The notes under the pieces: generated by a model
Database searches by the model: none
What the model saw: only the letters and a program-made list of their open reading frames with translations
Told to the model about the DNA's origin: nothing
Shown here: in pieces, positions 45,700-57,377 of the stretch
How the letters are laid out: the number at the start of each line of letters is the position of its first letter
Numbering within the stretch: the first letter of the stretch is position 1
Made by a program: the position numbers and the translations under genes
Assembly (NCBI RefSeq): GCF_000219625.1
Contig: NC_018202.1
Span: 248,001 to 312,000 of the forward strand
DNA length: 64,000 nt
From: Zymoseptoria tritici IPO323
Lineage: Eukaryota > Ascomycota > Dothideomycetes > Mycosphaerellales > Mycosphaerellaceae
Reading direction: 5' to 3'

Positions 45700-46350
45700 C
45701 TGTATCAGATCGATGCCAGACAAGAGGGAGAATGACGCGAGACGGATGAAGAGAGATGGGAGAGGTAAGACGAGGGGAAGGCCAGGGGTCCAGCAGTGAA
45801 GCATCGTCTCTGGAAACCGCCTCTACTAGTTCTGCTGCTGAATTGGATCTCCCCGGAACTGGAGGGACCGAGGGAGTCTAAGCAGGTCGTTCGTACGGCC
45901 AGCATCAGGCGCCGGTGCGCTAGTGGCGAATGCGAGCTGCATGATGGTTGGGTGGTCTTAAGGTGAGGCAACGATAGATCTGCCCAAGTGAAAGATGCTG
46001 CGACGATGGTAACAGATGACTGCATTAAAGGCGAGCGCAGGCGTACCATAGACATCGCGGTGACCGGCTCAATGTCGCCACAGCGTCCTTCCATTTTTAA
46101 CATCACCTTTGCTCGCGCGGCCGACGAACCACAGTCAGCATAACCTTTCGAAGGGAGCCCGCCCTTTTCTTCGACGATGCCTAGTCAAGCTCATGTCGGA
46201 CGACCTCCACATCTGCATACTATTCAGTGCATTGTCCTGTAGTCGCTGTATGCATAGTTGATTAATTGTGGTAATGGACCTGCTGTACTAATATATGCTC
46301 TCAAGCTTCCTGTATTCGTCGTCGGCTACCAGGTGAGAGTGAGTGAAATC
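45700..46350. other. No confident gene
   Basis: Minus frame 46106-45705 is Ser-rich and unsupported. Nothing else noticed. Confidence 0.3.
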
Positions 46351-46358
46351 CGTGTTTT

Positions 46359-46691
46359 TTAGTGTGGGTGCCGGGTGTCGCCACGGTGCGTGTGAGTCCT
46401 CTCGGTTTGTTTGGTGATGCGATCGCGCTCATCCAGCTCGGTGCTTGTCCTTGTGCGATTTGGACGGCTTGAGAGTGCTCGCAGCGAGGTATCCAGAGCG
46501 CGATGCGAATCGTTTTGAGCGATAAGCGTGGTGGTAGCACTGTCGCTACTGAGTATATGGCGGTCGTCGAGTGCTGCGAGTGGCGGCGAGTCCACCGTCT
46601 GGAACCGTAAAGCTCGAAGACCTGCCTGTTCGGGGCTGTTTCCAAAGGCAAGGTAGCTCTCGAGGCCAACTGTGGAGGAGTGCGCCGCCAT
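46359..46691 (-). CDS. ORF inside dispersed repeat copy B, 110 residues
   Basis: ATG at 46691, open to TAA near 46359. The first 50 codons fall in the repeat shared with 12970-13160; there the equivalent frame is broken by TGA. The shared protein words are GLES-LAFG-SPEQAG and RHILS-DSA. The rest is Ser/Thr/Arg-rich and hydrophilic. Function unknown; it may be the less damaged copy of a repeated short gene. Confidence 0.35.
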   Translation of the reverse strand: MAAHSSTVGLESYLAFGNSPEQAGLRALRFQTVDSPPLAALDDRHILSSDSATTTLIAQNDSHRALDTSLRALSSRPNRTRTSTELDERDRITKQTERTHTHRGDTRHPH

Positions 46692-46700
46692 GAAGATGTC
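46530..46700 (-). repeat. Dispersed repeat, copy B (inverted relative to copy A)
   Basis: Reverse complement matches 12970-13160 along most of its length, with about one change per ten bases in the best part. Confidence 0.8.
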
Positions 46701-47209
46701 CTGCGACTTTCAAGGGAACAGCTTGAAAGAGTAGAGTAAGTAGGGAGAGAGAGATGTGGATGAGAGGGAAGTATTCTTTGTAATAAGAGTTGATGAGAAG
46801 TGTGGACTGGTGTTGACTGGTGTTCCAAGACAGTAGGTAGTCACTTTGATCGCTGGAGCGGAGATGGAGCGGGCGGAGATGGAGCGGACAGGGGAAGTGA
46901 TCATTGCGATCTACTGCAACTGCCACTGCAACTACAGTCTGCTACCACCAAAGCACAAGAAGATGCATATCACGGATCACAGATCGCGAGTGGTGCATAC
47001 GGTAGACTCTGGCTGATGGTCACGTCACGGTGTCTTTCTGAAAGATATCCCGGACTATCATTGCTGGACTCGGCGAAGATGACTGACTCTTCGACTCTTT
47101 TGCCACCCCCAAAGTTTGCCATCAGCAATTTCCTCGCTCACCAAGCCCGTCATCCACAGGTCCGTCGAATTATCCCTTGTCGCCCTTGATTTTCTTCGTC
47201 CACACGATC

Positions 47210-47662
47210 TCAAGTCCTTCTCGGGAGTGGAGTCGCTGAAAGGGTCGATGGTTCTCGCTTTGGCTGAATGCGTGCAGTTGTGATGCCGCGGACAGTCGGT
47301 GGCGACGAGTTTGCATCGGCCAGAATGCGCGACCGGGAGGGCGTGGCGTCGCCGCTGAGGGTGGGTGCTGAAGCGTTAGAGGCTAATCGATCGCGAGCTG
47401 GGGTAACGTCGCCGCGGACGGTAGAAGAGCCGGAAGTGGAGCGACCATGAGATGAAGTGATTTCGCCGCGAGAGGGCGCCGCCGAGCAGTATGCGGCTTG
47501 CGCGTGTGACTGAGAAGATGCGGTCGATCCAGCTTGAATTCGAGTGGAAGCGCAGGAGCTTGTGCTGGTCTGATCAGCCATAGTGGAAGAAGAGGTGGTG
47601 CTCTTCTTGTTGTCCGACACGGCAGTGCCCTTGTTGTCAAACGTGGCGGAAGTGGTGTTCAT
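47210..47662 (-). CDS. Ser/Thr-rich disordered protein with 20-residue repeats
   Basis: 150 residues from ATG at 47662 (GAGATG context); an upstream in-frame ATG at 47722 would add 20 residues. The protein is Ser/Thr/Ala-rich with three to four loose repeats of about 20 residues (SRGEITSS, VRGDVTPA, LSGDATPS, VRGITTAR). No signal or membrane segment. Function unknown. The plus strand over 47534-47911 is open as well. Confidence 0.35.
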   Translation of the reverse strand: MNTTSATFDNKGTAVSDNKKSTTSSSTMADQTSTSSCASTRIQAGSTASSQSHAQAAYCSAAPSRGEITSSHGRSTSGSSTVRGDVTPARDRLASNASAPTLSGDATPSRSRILADANSSPPTVRGITTARIQPKREPSTLSATPLPRRT

Positions 47663-48040
47663 CTCGTAGACAGCGGCGCAAGGCCACGACTTGAAGTGTG
47701 TGCGAGGGCTGATGCACAGCATGCGTGCGGGCAGTGCACGAGAATGAGATTGTCCAATCTCAGAAAGGTTGGAATTGAAGATGAAGTAGGACTTCAAGAA
47801 TATGGGAAGGAAAAGGTTGGAGGACTGGTGGAGGCTGAACTCGACCCTTTACCGCAGCCGAGTGATGAACGTCGGCAATCTTGGATGTCAATGACGAGGG
47901 CCAGTCAGTGACTCTCCTCCACCGAGGTAGCATCTTTCATATGCACATCGATGCAGCGTGGAGAACACCATCCCTCCGTGTTTTGAACATGGTACCTGAA
48001 TTGCTTTTCTCTTGAAATCGGACGGTTGGAGCAGCAAAAT

Positions 48041-48211
48041 ATGTTCACTCCGGTTTCCGCCGGTCGCAGCAGCAGGATCCGTGCGGCACACCACGCTTTC
48101 CGTCTGCCTAACAAGGCCGCCGCGAGTGGAGGACAGATCGATGTGAAAGACAGCCGTGGGAAAATTGCCTTCTTCCTCGTGGAATCGATAGATACCTTAC
48201 TGTCCAGATAG
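48041..48211 (+). CDS. Small basic ORF, 56 residues
   Basis: ATG at 48041. The protein is Arg/Ala-rich at the start and ends with a hydrophobic helix (IAFFLVESIDTLL). Possibly an exon of a larger gene. No family recognised. Confidence 0.2.
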   Translation: MFTPVSAGRSSRIRAAHHAFRLPNKAAASGGQIDVKDSRGKIAFFLVESIDTLLSR

Positions 48212-49098
48212 CTAACAAAGGAGAGGATCGTGAAGATACGTACCTCCTCCTGAGACCAGAGAGCTCTCTGCGTCCGCGAAGCATCTGTAGAAAGTCGTAC
48301 ACCGTGCTAAGCCGTCGATGATAGATCATCGGTCGTCGGTGTTCTGGTAGCAGCTTCCGAGGAGTGTAGGCTTGTCGATGCTGTTATCGCGGTGTAGGGA
48401 TCCGGCTGCACCCGTGTTAGTGGATGAAGAGGATGCCAGCGACTGAATTGAGGGCAAAAGCTTACATTGACGTGTACCTGCGACTTTGCATCCAGGAGTG
48501 CTTGATCTCGCTCAATGATCCAGTCTTTTGAATCCCGCCGTGAAGAAACGATCCCCATGGGGAGTCTACGATGTTCATTCTCACCGCCGCCGCCCAAACC
48601 AATAACTTCTCGCCCTGCCAAAGACATGGAGAATATCCAATACGGATCCCGGGGACATCACTATAGTTATCCACCAAGTTTCACTGCCGCTGAGAGAAAG
48701 ACTCGGCTTCAGAACATGACCATCGATGATAGGTTGTCCAAGATGTACACATCAGATCATCGCCACCCGAGGTGACTGAGGCGTCAACCGAGCTTTGACC
48801 AACGTTGTGCGCCGACGACTCATCCTGTCCGGCGAGCGCGGGACGACAAATCGGAATTGAAGCCGCTAGCACCGAAGACAAAGTGGAAAAGTGCGGACGG
48901 CGACAGCTGCTGCTGCTGCTGAGGCAGATGTCTAATGAGTCGTTGGCACCTCGAATACGGAAGCTGACGTTCTCCTCGCGACGTTGGCGGAGCTGAGCTG
49001 ATCAGGGATGTGGGTGGGCACGCTTGGTACCATCCATACGACATCTCCGCCGACATTACTGATGAGGGTATGGTGAGACCATCATTGCGGGAGAGGAT
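48212..49098. other. No confident gene
   Basis: Short frames on both strands; a CTG trinucleotide run (about 48908-48921) encodes a Leu run in the plus frame 48805-48996. Confidence 0.3.
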
Positions 49099-49458
49099 AT
49101 GCCCTTGCTCGGCTTCCTACACAGGAAACGCTTTGTGGCTCGCCTTGCCGCTCGTGCTCGGTGGAGACGTAGGCTTCGCGGGGCACGGCGGCTCTGGTGT
49201 GCGTACACGACACTCTTGGACCGGGTGAAGTCTGCACTCCGTAACAAGGAACCTGATTCCACGCCTGCAAGAGTGCGCAGGGATGGGGAGAAAGAAAAAC
49301 GCAATGCTCGGGGCGAAATTCGATCTCGCCTAGATGCATATCAGCTTGACTTCCAATGGCAATACGTCCAGTCTAAGAGGCATGACAACGTTCCGCCGAG
49401 AAGTCTGTATAATGTATTTGGAGGTAGGTTGGAGCCGCCTGGAGGCAAGGGTCGATAG
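49099..49458 (+). CDS. Small basic protein, 119 residues
   Basis: ATG at 49099. Residues 8-50 form an Arg-rich amphipathic helix with Trp (RFVARLAARARWRRRL), followed by a charged helix and an aromatic segment (YQLDFQWQYVQSKR). The composition is compatible with nucleic-acid or membrane binding (inference). Antisense frames are partly open. No family recognised. Confidence 0.35.
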   Translation: MPLLGFLHRKRFVARLAARARWRRRLRGARRLWCAYTTLLDRVKSALRNKEPDSTPARVRRDGEKEKRNARGEIRSRLDAYQLDFQWQYVQSKRHDNVPPRSLYNVFGGRLEPPGGKGR

Positions 49459-51290
49459 AAGAGGGGCGTGCAGTCCATTCACGGATCCCTTCTTCTGATT
49501 CCTAACGGCAAAAGCGCGGCACCGCCTTGCTGACGGGAAGGATGGAATGTTTACGTATGTTCGACAAGAGAAGTTCTTTGAGCTGCGCTCAGGGCGTGAA
49601 GGAACGGGCGGAGCGTGTTAAGGTTTCCATAGCGGGTCGAATGGAGCTGGTCAGAAACGCGAACGTCTTTCGAGGGGCTGATCCTCGTGCCTGCGAGCGT
49701 GAATTCCGAGGAGCTGATCTGGATTGGTATTGACGAAACGTTTGAGGCTTGTGGAAGTGTAACGTGCAGAGCACCGGTCTCCGGACTTGCCTCCAAAAAG
49801 CTCTATGTCAGGCTGCAATGCTCGGCCTCGAAGCAGTACGCTCAGAGTTGAGCCTTCAAAGGTCAGCTGGCTGCTAGCGAAGGCTGCACGACTTTGCTGA
49901 CCTAACGGCGGCGTGACGGAGGTGGGAGATCTCCTCGCGAAAACAACCTGCATTCGAAGCACCGCCATTGTCTGCCCAGCTTACAGAACCTCCACATTTC
50001 TTGAGCTTGCCAGTAGATGGTGTCGATAACCCGCTTGTCATGACTGCTGGCTCGCTCGGTGAAGCACAGCTCCTGTGCTTGGGTCCACGTGTGGCGATGG
50101 CGCTCGATGTGTCGGGATGCACTTTTGTCCTGTCGCTTTGATTCACAGAGGTAGTGGGCGAGAGGCGTTCCTGGTGGTAAATAGAGTTGCGTGAACTTCG
50201 AATCTCCACACGATCGAGAGTGCCTGCGTTGAGGCAACGATCCTCATGAAGTGCAGCAGTTGTCTCCCGATGCTGACTGGCCGCAGGTCTTCCTGCAGAT
50301 GCGACGCGGTCGAGATTGTCGTCTTGAACTTCTTTCGCGCTCCTCCCTTGCGCGGTTTGTCCTCATTTTGCTGGCGCGACGTCGTCGGGCTGCATTAATT
50401 TCTCCGGACCCCTGTGAAAGTGGAGGTCGACAGACGACGAATGGTGGTATAGGAAAGGGCGATTAAGAAGGGCGGGCGGGCCTCGGTGGTATTGTTGTCA
50501 CTCGGCAGACTGAGCTGTTCTGCAGTGCAGCGCTTCTTCAAATCGGCTGCACCTTCAGCCGCCTAGCCTCGTCGTTTTGTCCTTTGCTTCCGCTCCATGT
50601 ACTTGGTCGCACTGCTCTTCTAACAGACAGATTCGAGTCTGTGAAATCTTGGGCTGCGAGCGATGTGCGTTAATCGACGGTAGGAACGCATGCTTGCGAT
50701 CGTGTCGGTGAGGGCGCGGGAGCGAAGCTGTCTGCAGTGGCTAAGCGATTGAGGAGGATGATGGAAGTGATGCCATGGCGTAGTTGTAATGGCGCGGTGA
50801 TCGGGTGATTGCATTTCTGCATGATGAATCAAAGAAATTTGCATTCGAGGGGTGCCTTGGTCAAGCTGTGGATTTCTTTGCAATTTGACATCTTCCTTGA
50901 TGCGGCTCTGCGGGAGGTCCCGAGGAAGATCTGCGTGGGGTCCCCAGATTGCGGGTTCTTCCCGTGCGGCTCCGCATTTAAGGTTCGCCCTGGGATTTCG
51001 CCCCAGCAAGGAGACCTCTGCTACGACATTCGACACGGACGAATGCACTGAAACCGCACTTGTATAGTCCGACCGAAGAGCCGCAGCTCCAAGGTCGAGA
51101 TCGTTCGCCAACAGTCCGGCATCCGAGCAGAAAGCAGACAGGGTCTGGCTGCATTTTGAATACAAGACAGTGCATAGCCGTCATAGGTGACTCAGTGTCA
51201 CGGCTCAAATGAGAGACACGTTCAACACTGAAAAAGTTCGATAAAGGGGCTAAAGAAGAAGGTCGGAACGACCGCTATATAAAGGTCATG
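49459..51290. other. No confident gene; two weak minus ORFs
   Basis: Minus 49968-49651 (ATG, 105 codons, Arg/Ser-rich) and minus 51165-50620 (no ATG at its start) are the best frames. Neither has splice or domain support. Confidence 0.3.
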
Positions 51291-53853
51291 GTGTCTGAGG
51301 CAGCAATGAAGCTGGTCCGTCACACACGCCCCCTCTCCCATTCACCACGTCCTCGTGGTGTTGCTACATATAACGGACACCCTACTTGTCGAGAAAAAGG
51401 AGGGGAACACGCCCGTGAAGAGATCGTGTCGGTGCGACCGGTACAGGCCGAGCAATCGACGCAGAGGCGAAGAAGGAAGGAAGAAGGAAGCAGGACTGGC
51501 TGGCCGGCGGCGGCGGCGGCGTGGACCTGAGAACGGGCCAGTGAGAAGGCAGAGAATGCCCTCAAGTTTTCATGACTCAGCGTCAGCAGTGAGTTGACGG
51601 CTAGTGAGGCCATTGTATCCGTTGTTGACGTTCCTGCTCTTGCTGACAGTCGTCAAAGCGGATGCAGCCGCTGGGCTCGTTGGTGTCGGTGAGGGTGGCT
51701 GCGAGGGCTTGAAGCTGCTGTGGATTGGTGCGCTGGCGTGAACGCAGAGTTCGTGGCTTCTGAGGCACCGGTGGAGCGATCGGTGGTAACGAACGAGGTG
51801 GTGGAGCGACCGCCGGTGCGATGGTCGGTGATGCTGCTGCTGGTGCAGCGACTGGCGAGGCTGGTGAGCTAGTGCAGAGAGTCTTGCTGTTGTTAACGAG
51901 GTCGCGAGCTCACAAGTGGACAGGCAGTTGGTGAAGCAGATGCGGCTGCTCTCGGTGATCTCGACGCTGGTGAGGAACGAGGTGGTGGAGCGCTCGTTGG
52001 TGTGACGGCACTGTATCCAGCGCCGCTGAGTGCGGTCGAGTCTAGAGCGCTTCGGTGCGTTGATTCGGTGATGTTCCAGTTAGGCAATGGGTCGTTCTGA
52101 AGGTGCTGAGATCAACTCGGAAGCACTGCCTGGTTCCTGAGACGCTCATGGCTGATGAAGCGTCTGGCAATATCACGGCAATGTTGGTGAAGCCGGTAAT
52201 TCGCGCAGCTGGTGAGGAAGGTCGTGTGATGTTGTCGAAGTGATGGCAGTTGAAGAAGCAGATGCAGCGGTCAGTTGGTGAAAGCTAGTCCTTTCCAAGC
52301 ACCGTCTACCCTCCCTAATTCCCTTTCGACATTGCCTAGACACTCCGATTACCGCACCAGCCGTACAGAGCGAAGTATTCCTGAAGATACCAACGCGATA
52401 CGGCGAACCGAGCCTTTAGTATCGCAGTCGGAGGCAAGCGACTTTTCGTACATGGTATGTCGCGAGAGATGCTATTCACCTCTCGGCCCAGACGGATGCG
52501 TATATTGGCGGTAATTGGGAGGTTGTGGACATCGTCTCTGCAAGGTCTCGAATGCGTCCGCACTTCAAGCCGTGGGAACACAGTCCCGCCACCACGGCAT
52601 ATAGCGCATACGCGGCAACGAAGATAACTCTCGGTTTGAGCTCTTATTGAATCATTCGTAGCAGACGGATTTCACAGGGACTGCTCTGCCTAGTCTCCAC
52701 CAGGACATCACCAGAACACATCACCCGCATGTGATCTCGGCCCTTCAAACGCAAGCTAAGGTACTGCCAGAAAAGAAGCACTCGAGGCATGCCCCGTGGA
52801 GGAGATTCCCAATCATGCTCACCCTTGGCCTCGCCCTCCTTCTTTTCTGTCCCGGGAGTTCTTCTCAGCATAAGATGCGCCGTTGCCGGTTCTCGATTCT
52901 ACGACAATCCTACCGTCTCAGCGACGGAGACATTGACAATCCGAGAAGTCTACGACTCTGAAAGAGCTCCGAACGGGCCTCCGGACAACCGACTCGACAC
53001 GGCAACGACCACCTTCTTCAGCGTAGAGAGCAGCAGCGCAGAGATACAGACCAAACACCGACTCGGAACGAACGAACGGATACAATGCACGAGCATTCGA
53101 GACTTCAAGAGCAGTGAACAGCAGGAGCAGTGACAAACTCCAAGAGCAATGAACAGACGCGTTCAGCACACCCTCACCGACACGGTTACCTCCTCAGCAG
53201 CGACAACGAGCACCTCATGACTTCTGAGCATGAACGAGCACCTCCACACGCTCCACGCAGAGCAGTGAACGACTACCTCATCAGCGCAGCTGCGACTTCC
53301 ACGAGCACGAGCAACACCACACCAGCGCAGACGTCACAACGCGACAAGCCTACCGCCACAGCTTCACGAGCAGACGAGCAAAAGCAGTGAGAACGAGTAA
53401 CGAGAGCGCACACGGCGCAGTCAGAAGATGTTCAGAATGGAAGTGAACAGGGCACGAAGGAAAAATAAACTTATTGGCCAATGAGTCCTCCACCGCCACC
53501 ACGACACCAACACTTGATGGATTGCCTTGATCATGTCACGAGCTCGTAGCTACCAGCTTGGATAAGAAGCGTGCATGATTTGTTTGATGGAGTGTCGTTT
53601 GATGTTCTGAGTCGGAGATGTGTCACGTGGCGTAGCCGTACCCTCGACTTGCCTCGACTAGCTCGACCCTTTGGCTTTGATACCTCCGACACTCCAGCTA
53701 CCCACGAGAGCCTCTCACAACGAGCCTAGTACTCAGTCTCACCATCACTCGTCAGCGGCAACCCACTTCCTCGCAAGCCGCCGAGACCTCAATATCCTCC
53801 ATGCCCTGACCGACTCGAACTCGTAGGACATCGATACCTCCATCGGAGCGCCA
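51291..53853. other. Low-complexity region
   Basis: Around 51500-51520 there is a (GGC)n run. From about 51650 to 52280, imperfect GGTG/GCTG-rich words (GAGGTGGTGGAGCG, GCTGGTGAG) recur irregularly. The 52789-53133 plus frame (ATG, 114 codons) reads moderately like protein, and the 53130-53390 frame is Thr/Ser/Ala-rich. No gene is firmly supported. Confidence 0.35.
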
Positions 53854-54189
53854 ATGCGTCGCCCGAGCCACGATTTTGATTCCTTCGATTTCGACCTTCA
53901 TCGCCAACAGGACAATCTGGAGTACAGCAAAGAAGCGGAGCGGAATGTTGGACTGTACGGCATGGCCGTCAAGGCAGGTGTGAAGGAAGAGGAGGCTTAC
54001 CCTGGGACAATCCCACCGCTAGCCGTGCCTTCCTCTCGCGTCTCACATTCGCCCTTCTACCTTCCACCCTACAATATAACATCTGCAACCTTCACTCTCA
54101 CTTTCAAAATTGACAGTGTCACAGCGAGATGCACAAACCTCGCATCGTCGACACGTCTCTGCGACCTGCACTTTCACTTTCAAAATTGA
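53854..54189 (+). CDS. Unknown ORF running into a minisatellite, 111 residues
   Basis: ATG at 53854. Residues 1-60 are acidic then mixed (FDSFDFDLHRQQDNLEYSKE). The C-terminal third is encoded by the 76-bp minisatellite. No family recognised. The repeat may have replaced the original end of the gene. Confidence 0.3.
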   Translation: MRRPSHDFDSFDFDLHRQQDNLEYSKEAERNVGLYGMAVKAGVKEEEAYPGTIPPLAVPSSRVSHSPFYLPPYNITSATFTLTFKIDSVTARCTNLASSTRLCDLHFHFQN

Positions 54190-54310
54190 CAGTGTTACAG
54201 CGAGATGCACAAACCTCGCATCGTCGACACGTCTCTGCGACCTGCACTTTCACTTTCACGATTGACAGTGAGATGCACAAACCTCGCATCGTCGACACGT
54301 CTCTTTGCTC
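54090..54310. repeat. 76-bp minisatellite, nearly three units
   Basis: GCACAAACCTCGCATCGTCG recurs at 54131, 54207 and 54275. The last unit is 8 bp shorter (68 bp) because TTACAGCG is missing. Confidence 0.95.
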
Positions 54311-54470
54311 GGCCCTTTTAAGGTCTATTTGCTACAATCACTAATCTTTTAGCGCTGACCTTCACGACATGTGCTTCGCTTTGGCGAAGTTCTCACATGT
54401 GACGAGACCAGAGGCGACTGCCAAGGGTCCATGGAACCACATCATGTTCGTAATGCTCAAGGGGCACAGC

Positions 54471-54530
54471 TCCATCCATGGCACTGCACCTCCATCCACG
54501 GCACTGCACCTCCATCCACGGCACTGCACC
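54471..54530. repeat. 20-bp tandem repeat, three units
   Basis: Unit TCCATCCACGGCACTGCACC at 54471, 54491 and 54511; the first unit has T for C at one site. Confidence 0.95.
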
Positions 54531-54666
54531 TCTTGCCATGACCATCGTCCAAGGAACAACTTGTCTGGGGAGAGATGAAGTGTGGCATTGCTTCAGCTAC
54601 ACGATTTGACATCTCACGGAGGGCAGCAAGGATGATCGACGACAAGAGGCGGAAGACTGAAAGCAG

Positions 54667-55266
54667 GATAATCCTGTTTACTGCATCGTGGATTGGTCCG
54701 GCGCAGACAACGGCACCACCGATGCGAAAGGAAGACCAGCGCTCCGCAGCAGAAAAAGAAGAAGAAGGAGATCTCTCGGCAGGGGATTCAGGTGAGTGGA
54801 GAGCATGCGGGAAAGGCCAAAGGTGTCGCTGGACTGACGAGGCCATCGGCAGATCAGGACGTCCAAGAATACGACGCATGACTAAATATGCAGGTCAGAC
54901 GGATACGTCGACGACGAGGAATTCCGGAGCCACTACAGTCGTCCTCACTCGGCTACACCACCCTGGCAACCATATCCTCTCACTCACCAAGGCCACCTTC
55001 ACCTCCCTCCATCTCTCAGTCCTCCTTTATGTCGGGCACGATTGGTTGCAGGATTGCACTGCCTCCCTAGCGAGCACCGAGCAGCGCACCCCATGGCATC
55101 AAAGCGCAGCAAACTCAATTCTGTGCCACCGTTCACGCAAGCTCCTTCTCAACCTCCCGACTCGTATGATGCGCAAGTAATCCCTCGAAGACATAGATAC
55201 TTCGCCGCTGCGAACCGGGCGTGGACGCACATTCCCAAGGAGCGCAGGGAGACACAACGAGGGTGA
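54667..55266 (+). CDS. Spliced Pro-rich protein with Lys/Arg nuclear-type signal, 5' end unresolved
   Basis: Exons 54667..54791 and 54894..55266. The 102-bp intron has GTGAGT, a GACTAAAT branch and TGCAG, and the join (AG|G) keeps the frame open for 165 codons to TGA. Exon 1 begins after an acceptor-like CTGAAAGCAG; no ATG exists in frame, so an upstream exon must supply the start (the ATG at 54575 is in another frame). Exon 1 ends in a KRRRRR cluster, a possible nuclear localisation signal. Exon 2 is Pro/His/Ser-rich, then mixed and basic. Function unknown. Confidence 0.45.
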
Positions 55267-55354
55267 AATAGGAGGACCTGGACAACAGGGCGTGGACCGG
55301 GAGCGAGGAGGAGCGCAAGGGGCGCCGAGAACGACCGCCGCTTCGCCACCTTTT

Positions 55355-55610
55355 CTCTCCGAGACCCAATGCTACCACCTTGATCCGACACTCCTGAGGT
55401 CACATCTCACGCAGGCAATGGCAAGTATGTGGCGCGCGCCATCTACGCATCTCGAGCCCAACGTCATCGACGAGGTCTGCACTTACCGCCACCTGTTCCA
55501 TCCCGAATTGATCATCACCGGCAAGGAGGATGCCTCGATCAACTACACTTTGCGGACAATACACCGTCGGCAAAAATGGCGATTTGATCACTCGGCCCAT
55601 CAAATGCAGC
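55355..55610 (+). pseudogene. Alpha-tubulin gene fragment (decayed)
   Basis: After a CTCACGCAG acceptor-like site at about 55414, one frame reads NGKYVARAI. One base later another frame reads [27 protein letters not shown] and INY, then a third reads GQYTVGK. These are the consecutive conserved blocks of fungal alpha-tubulin around residues 55-110 ([40 protein letters not shown]). The Arg-Thr-Gly before TYR is shortened, and at least two indels disrupt the frame. FLSET before the acceptor may be the end of the previous exon (FFSET in tubulin). Nothing tubulin-like follows beyond about 55610. This is an old, truncated copy, not a working tubulin. Confidence 0.8.
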
Positions 55611-55699
55611 GGGCTCGTGACTTCCGGACGATCGGATGCTGCAGGATGGGAAAAGTGTCGATAAACATCCGGGAACGCATATGCATACCATTCCGAGCC

Positions 55700-56362
55700 G
55701 GCGGTTTGATTGGGGAGAGCCAAGCACCTCGACAAAATGGTGGCGAACATGGTGGTTGGGACCGGAGAATTTCGAGGTCAGGATGTCCTGTGTTTGGCGG
55801 GCTACAGGGTGAGACTGAACAGTGAGGTCCATGTCGTCCAGCAATCTCATCGGCCAAAATCTCCCGTGCATGTCACGACCTCACCTCGATATCATCAAGA
55901 TGGTCATCTCCCTCCACTTCACCATTGTCAACATGTCTCACTTTCCGCCCCGTCAGTTGAACCTCGACGAGCACGATGGGCACGACGATGCCGTGCTGTG
56001 AAGTCACAGCGAGGCTGGACGCTTCCCCTTCCTTACTCACAATTCCTCATTCACATTTGCCGAAGAGTTCGTCTATGTACTCTTTCTGCTTCGAACAGAC
56101 TTCGGATACTAACAACCGATACATGCACGAGTCGGGACACACGGCGGACCGTCATTCTTCCGTAGCAAATGCAGCCTCGCCGGAAGATGTAAGGATGAGC
56201 TCGACCGAATCGTCGCGCAACGCCTTGATCTCTGCGCGGAAGAAGTCTCCAAGCAACAACCGCGCCTCAATCCAGACTTGATGACGAATCCCAGTCCTTG
56301 GGCTGTGAAGAGACGGACAAACAGCCCTCCACTTCATTCTCCAGCAGCCCTTTGCAACCTCC
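55700..56362 (+). pseudogene. Coding-like blocks, possible exons of the following ORF
   Basis: Frame 55710-56165, then after a TACTAAC branch-like site near 56108 another frame reads CKDELDRIVAQRLDLCAEEV and continues to 56640. The blocks may be exons of one gene, but donors were not resolved; minus 56364-56152 is open too. Confidence 0.25.
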
Positions 56363-56926
56363 ATGACTGTGCCCCTGCGATGCCGGACACGAACAACACC
56401 ACCAACACATCGCCCATATGTTCTCTCTTGCTTCCCTCAACGGACCTCGTCACCACCAGCAACAACACCGACTCTTGTCCCCAGTGTACCTGCCGCCAGT
56501 CTCCTCCTCACCTGGGGAGAGCCAATTCTAACCTCCCAATACTCGCAGCCAGACAACACCATGCATGCCCCGGTCCGGCCACTTATCTCGAATTCATCTC
56601 CGGATCTATGCACGTATTCGAGCGGAATCGATCAGTCCTGTGAGGAAGCCGCAGAGTTGGACCGTTTCTTCGATATCTCGCGACAACGCCGATGCATCAA
56701 GCCCGATCCTGCCGCTTATCTTCAAATCCAATCCCCGATTGTAAGAAACGCCGATAACCGAGCTGGTGGGAGGGTGCCGGTGGCGACACCGTGCCCAGGC
56801 GTTCATCTCGACCGACCCGATCTTCGAATCAGCACGATGATCAGACCTGCCTGGGCCGAGCTGGATTTGGGCCCGTTCCCGTCGGCATGGACCGCTGCCG
56901 GTCACGACGACTTTCGAACGATGTGA
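56363..56926 (+). CDS. Unknown ORF, 187 residues
   Basis: ATG at 56363, open to TGA. The first 75 residues are Pro/Thr/Ser-rich; residues 95-140 contain a mixed helical part (EEAAELDRFFDISRQRR), and the C-terminus is Asp/Trp/Pro-containing (IRPAWAELDLGPF). No domain recognised. The overlapping frame to 56640 competes over the first half. Confidence 0.3.
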   Translation: MTVPLRCRTRTTPPTHRPYVLSCFPQRTSSPPATTPTLVPSVPAASLLLTWGEPILTSQYSQPDNTMHAPVRPLISNSSPDLCTYSSGIDQSCEEAAELDRFFDISRQRRCIKPDPAAYLQIQSPIVRNADNRAGGRVPVATPCPGVHLDRPDLRISTMIRPAWAELDLGPFPSAWTAAGHDDFRTM

Positions 56927-57377
56927 ACGATTCGAAAAAGGAGGAGGATGGTGGATGGCATAGGTGAAGCATGGATCTTACGAAATGCAATGACCTTGAG
57001 GTGTCGACGGAAAACAAGCGTGCGAAGATGAGGTGGTACCCAATAGATAATGCTACACACTTTCCAAAGATCCAACTTCACTTCCTACAACCTCACTCAC
57101 CCAACCAAATCAGATTCTGGGAAGAAGCCGTGCCAACATCATGCACTCACCACCCGAGACCGGAACGGCACCCCAAGAGTTGATCGAGTCATTCGGTTCG
57201 GTTGCCCTGACACGCAATTGGCACAGCAGCCACGCTTGTGTCCATCGTGGGGAATTCGTAAAAGAGCTATGTTCGGGAAGCTTCAAGTCTTCACGAGGCT
57301 GACAGGTGATTCAAGTTTGTGCGGTAAATGGATGCAGAGAGACCTGGTAAGAGACTACTGAGACATCGTCGGCCGAG

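Noticed and set aside
55620..55825. Continuation of alpha-tubulin in the same ORF
   Set aside because: Residues after about 55610 do not match the next tubulin blocks in any frame.
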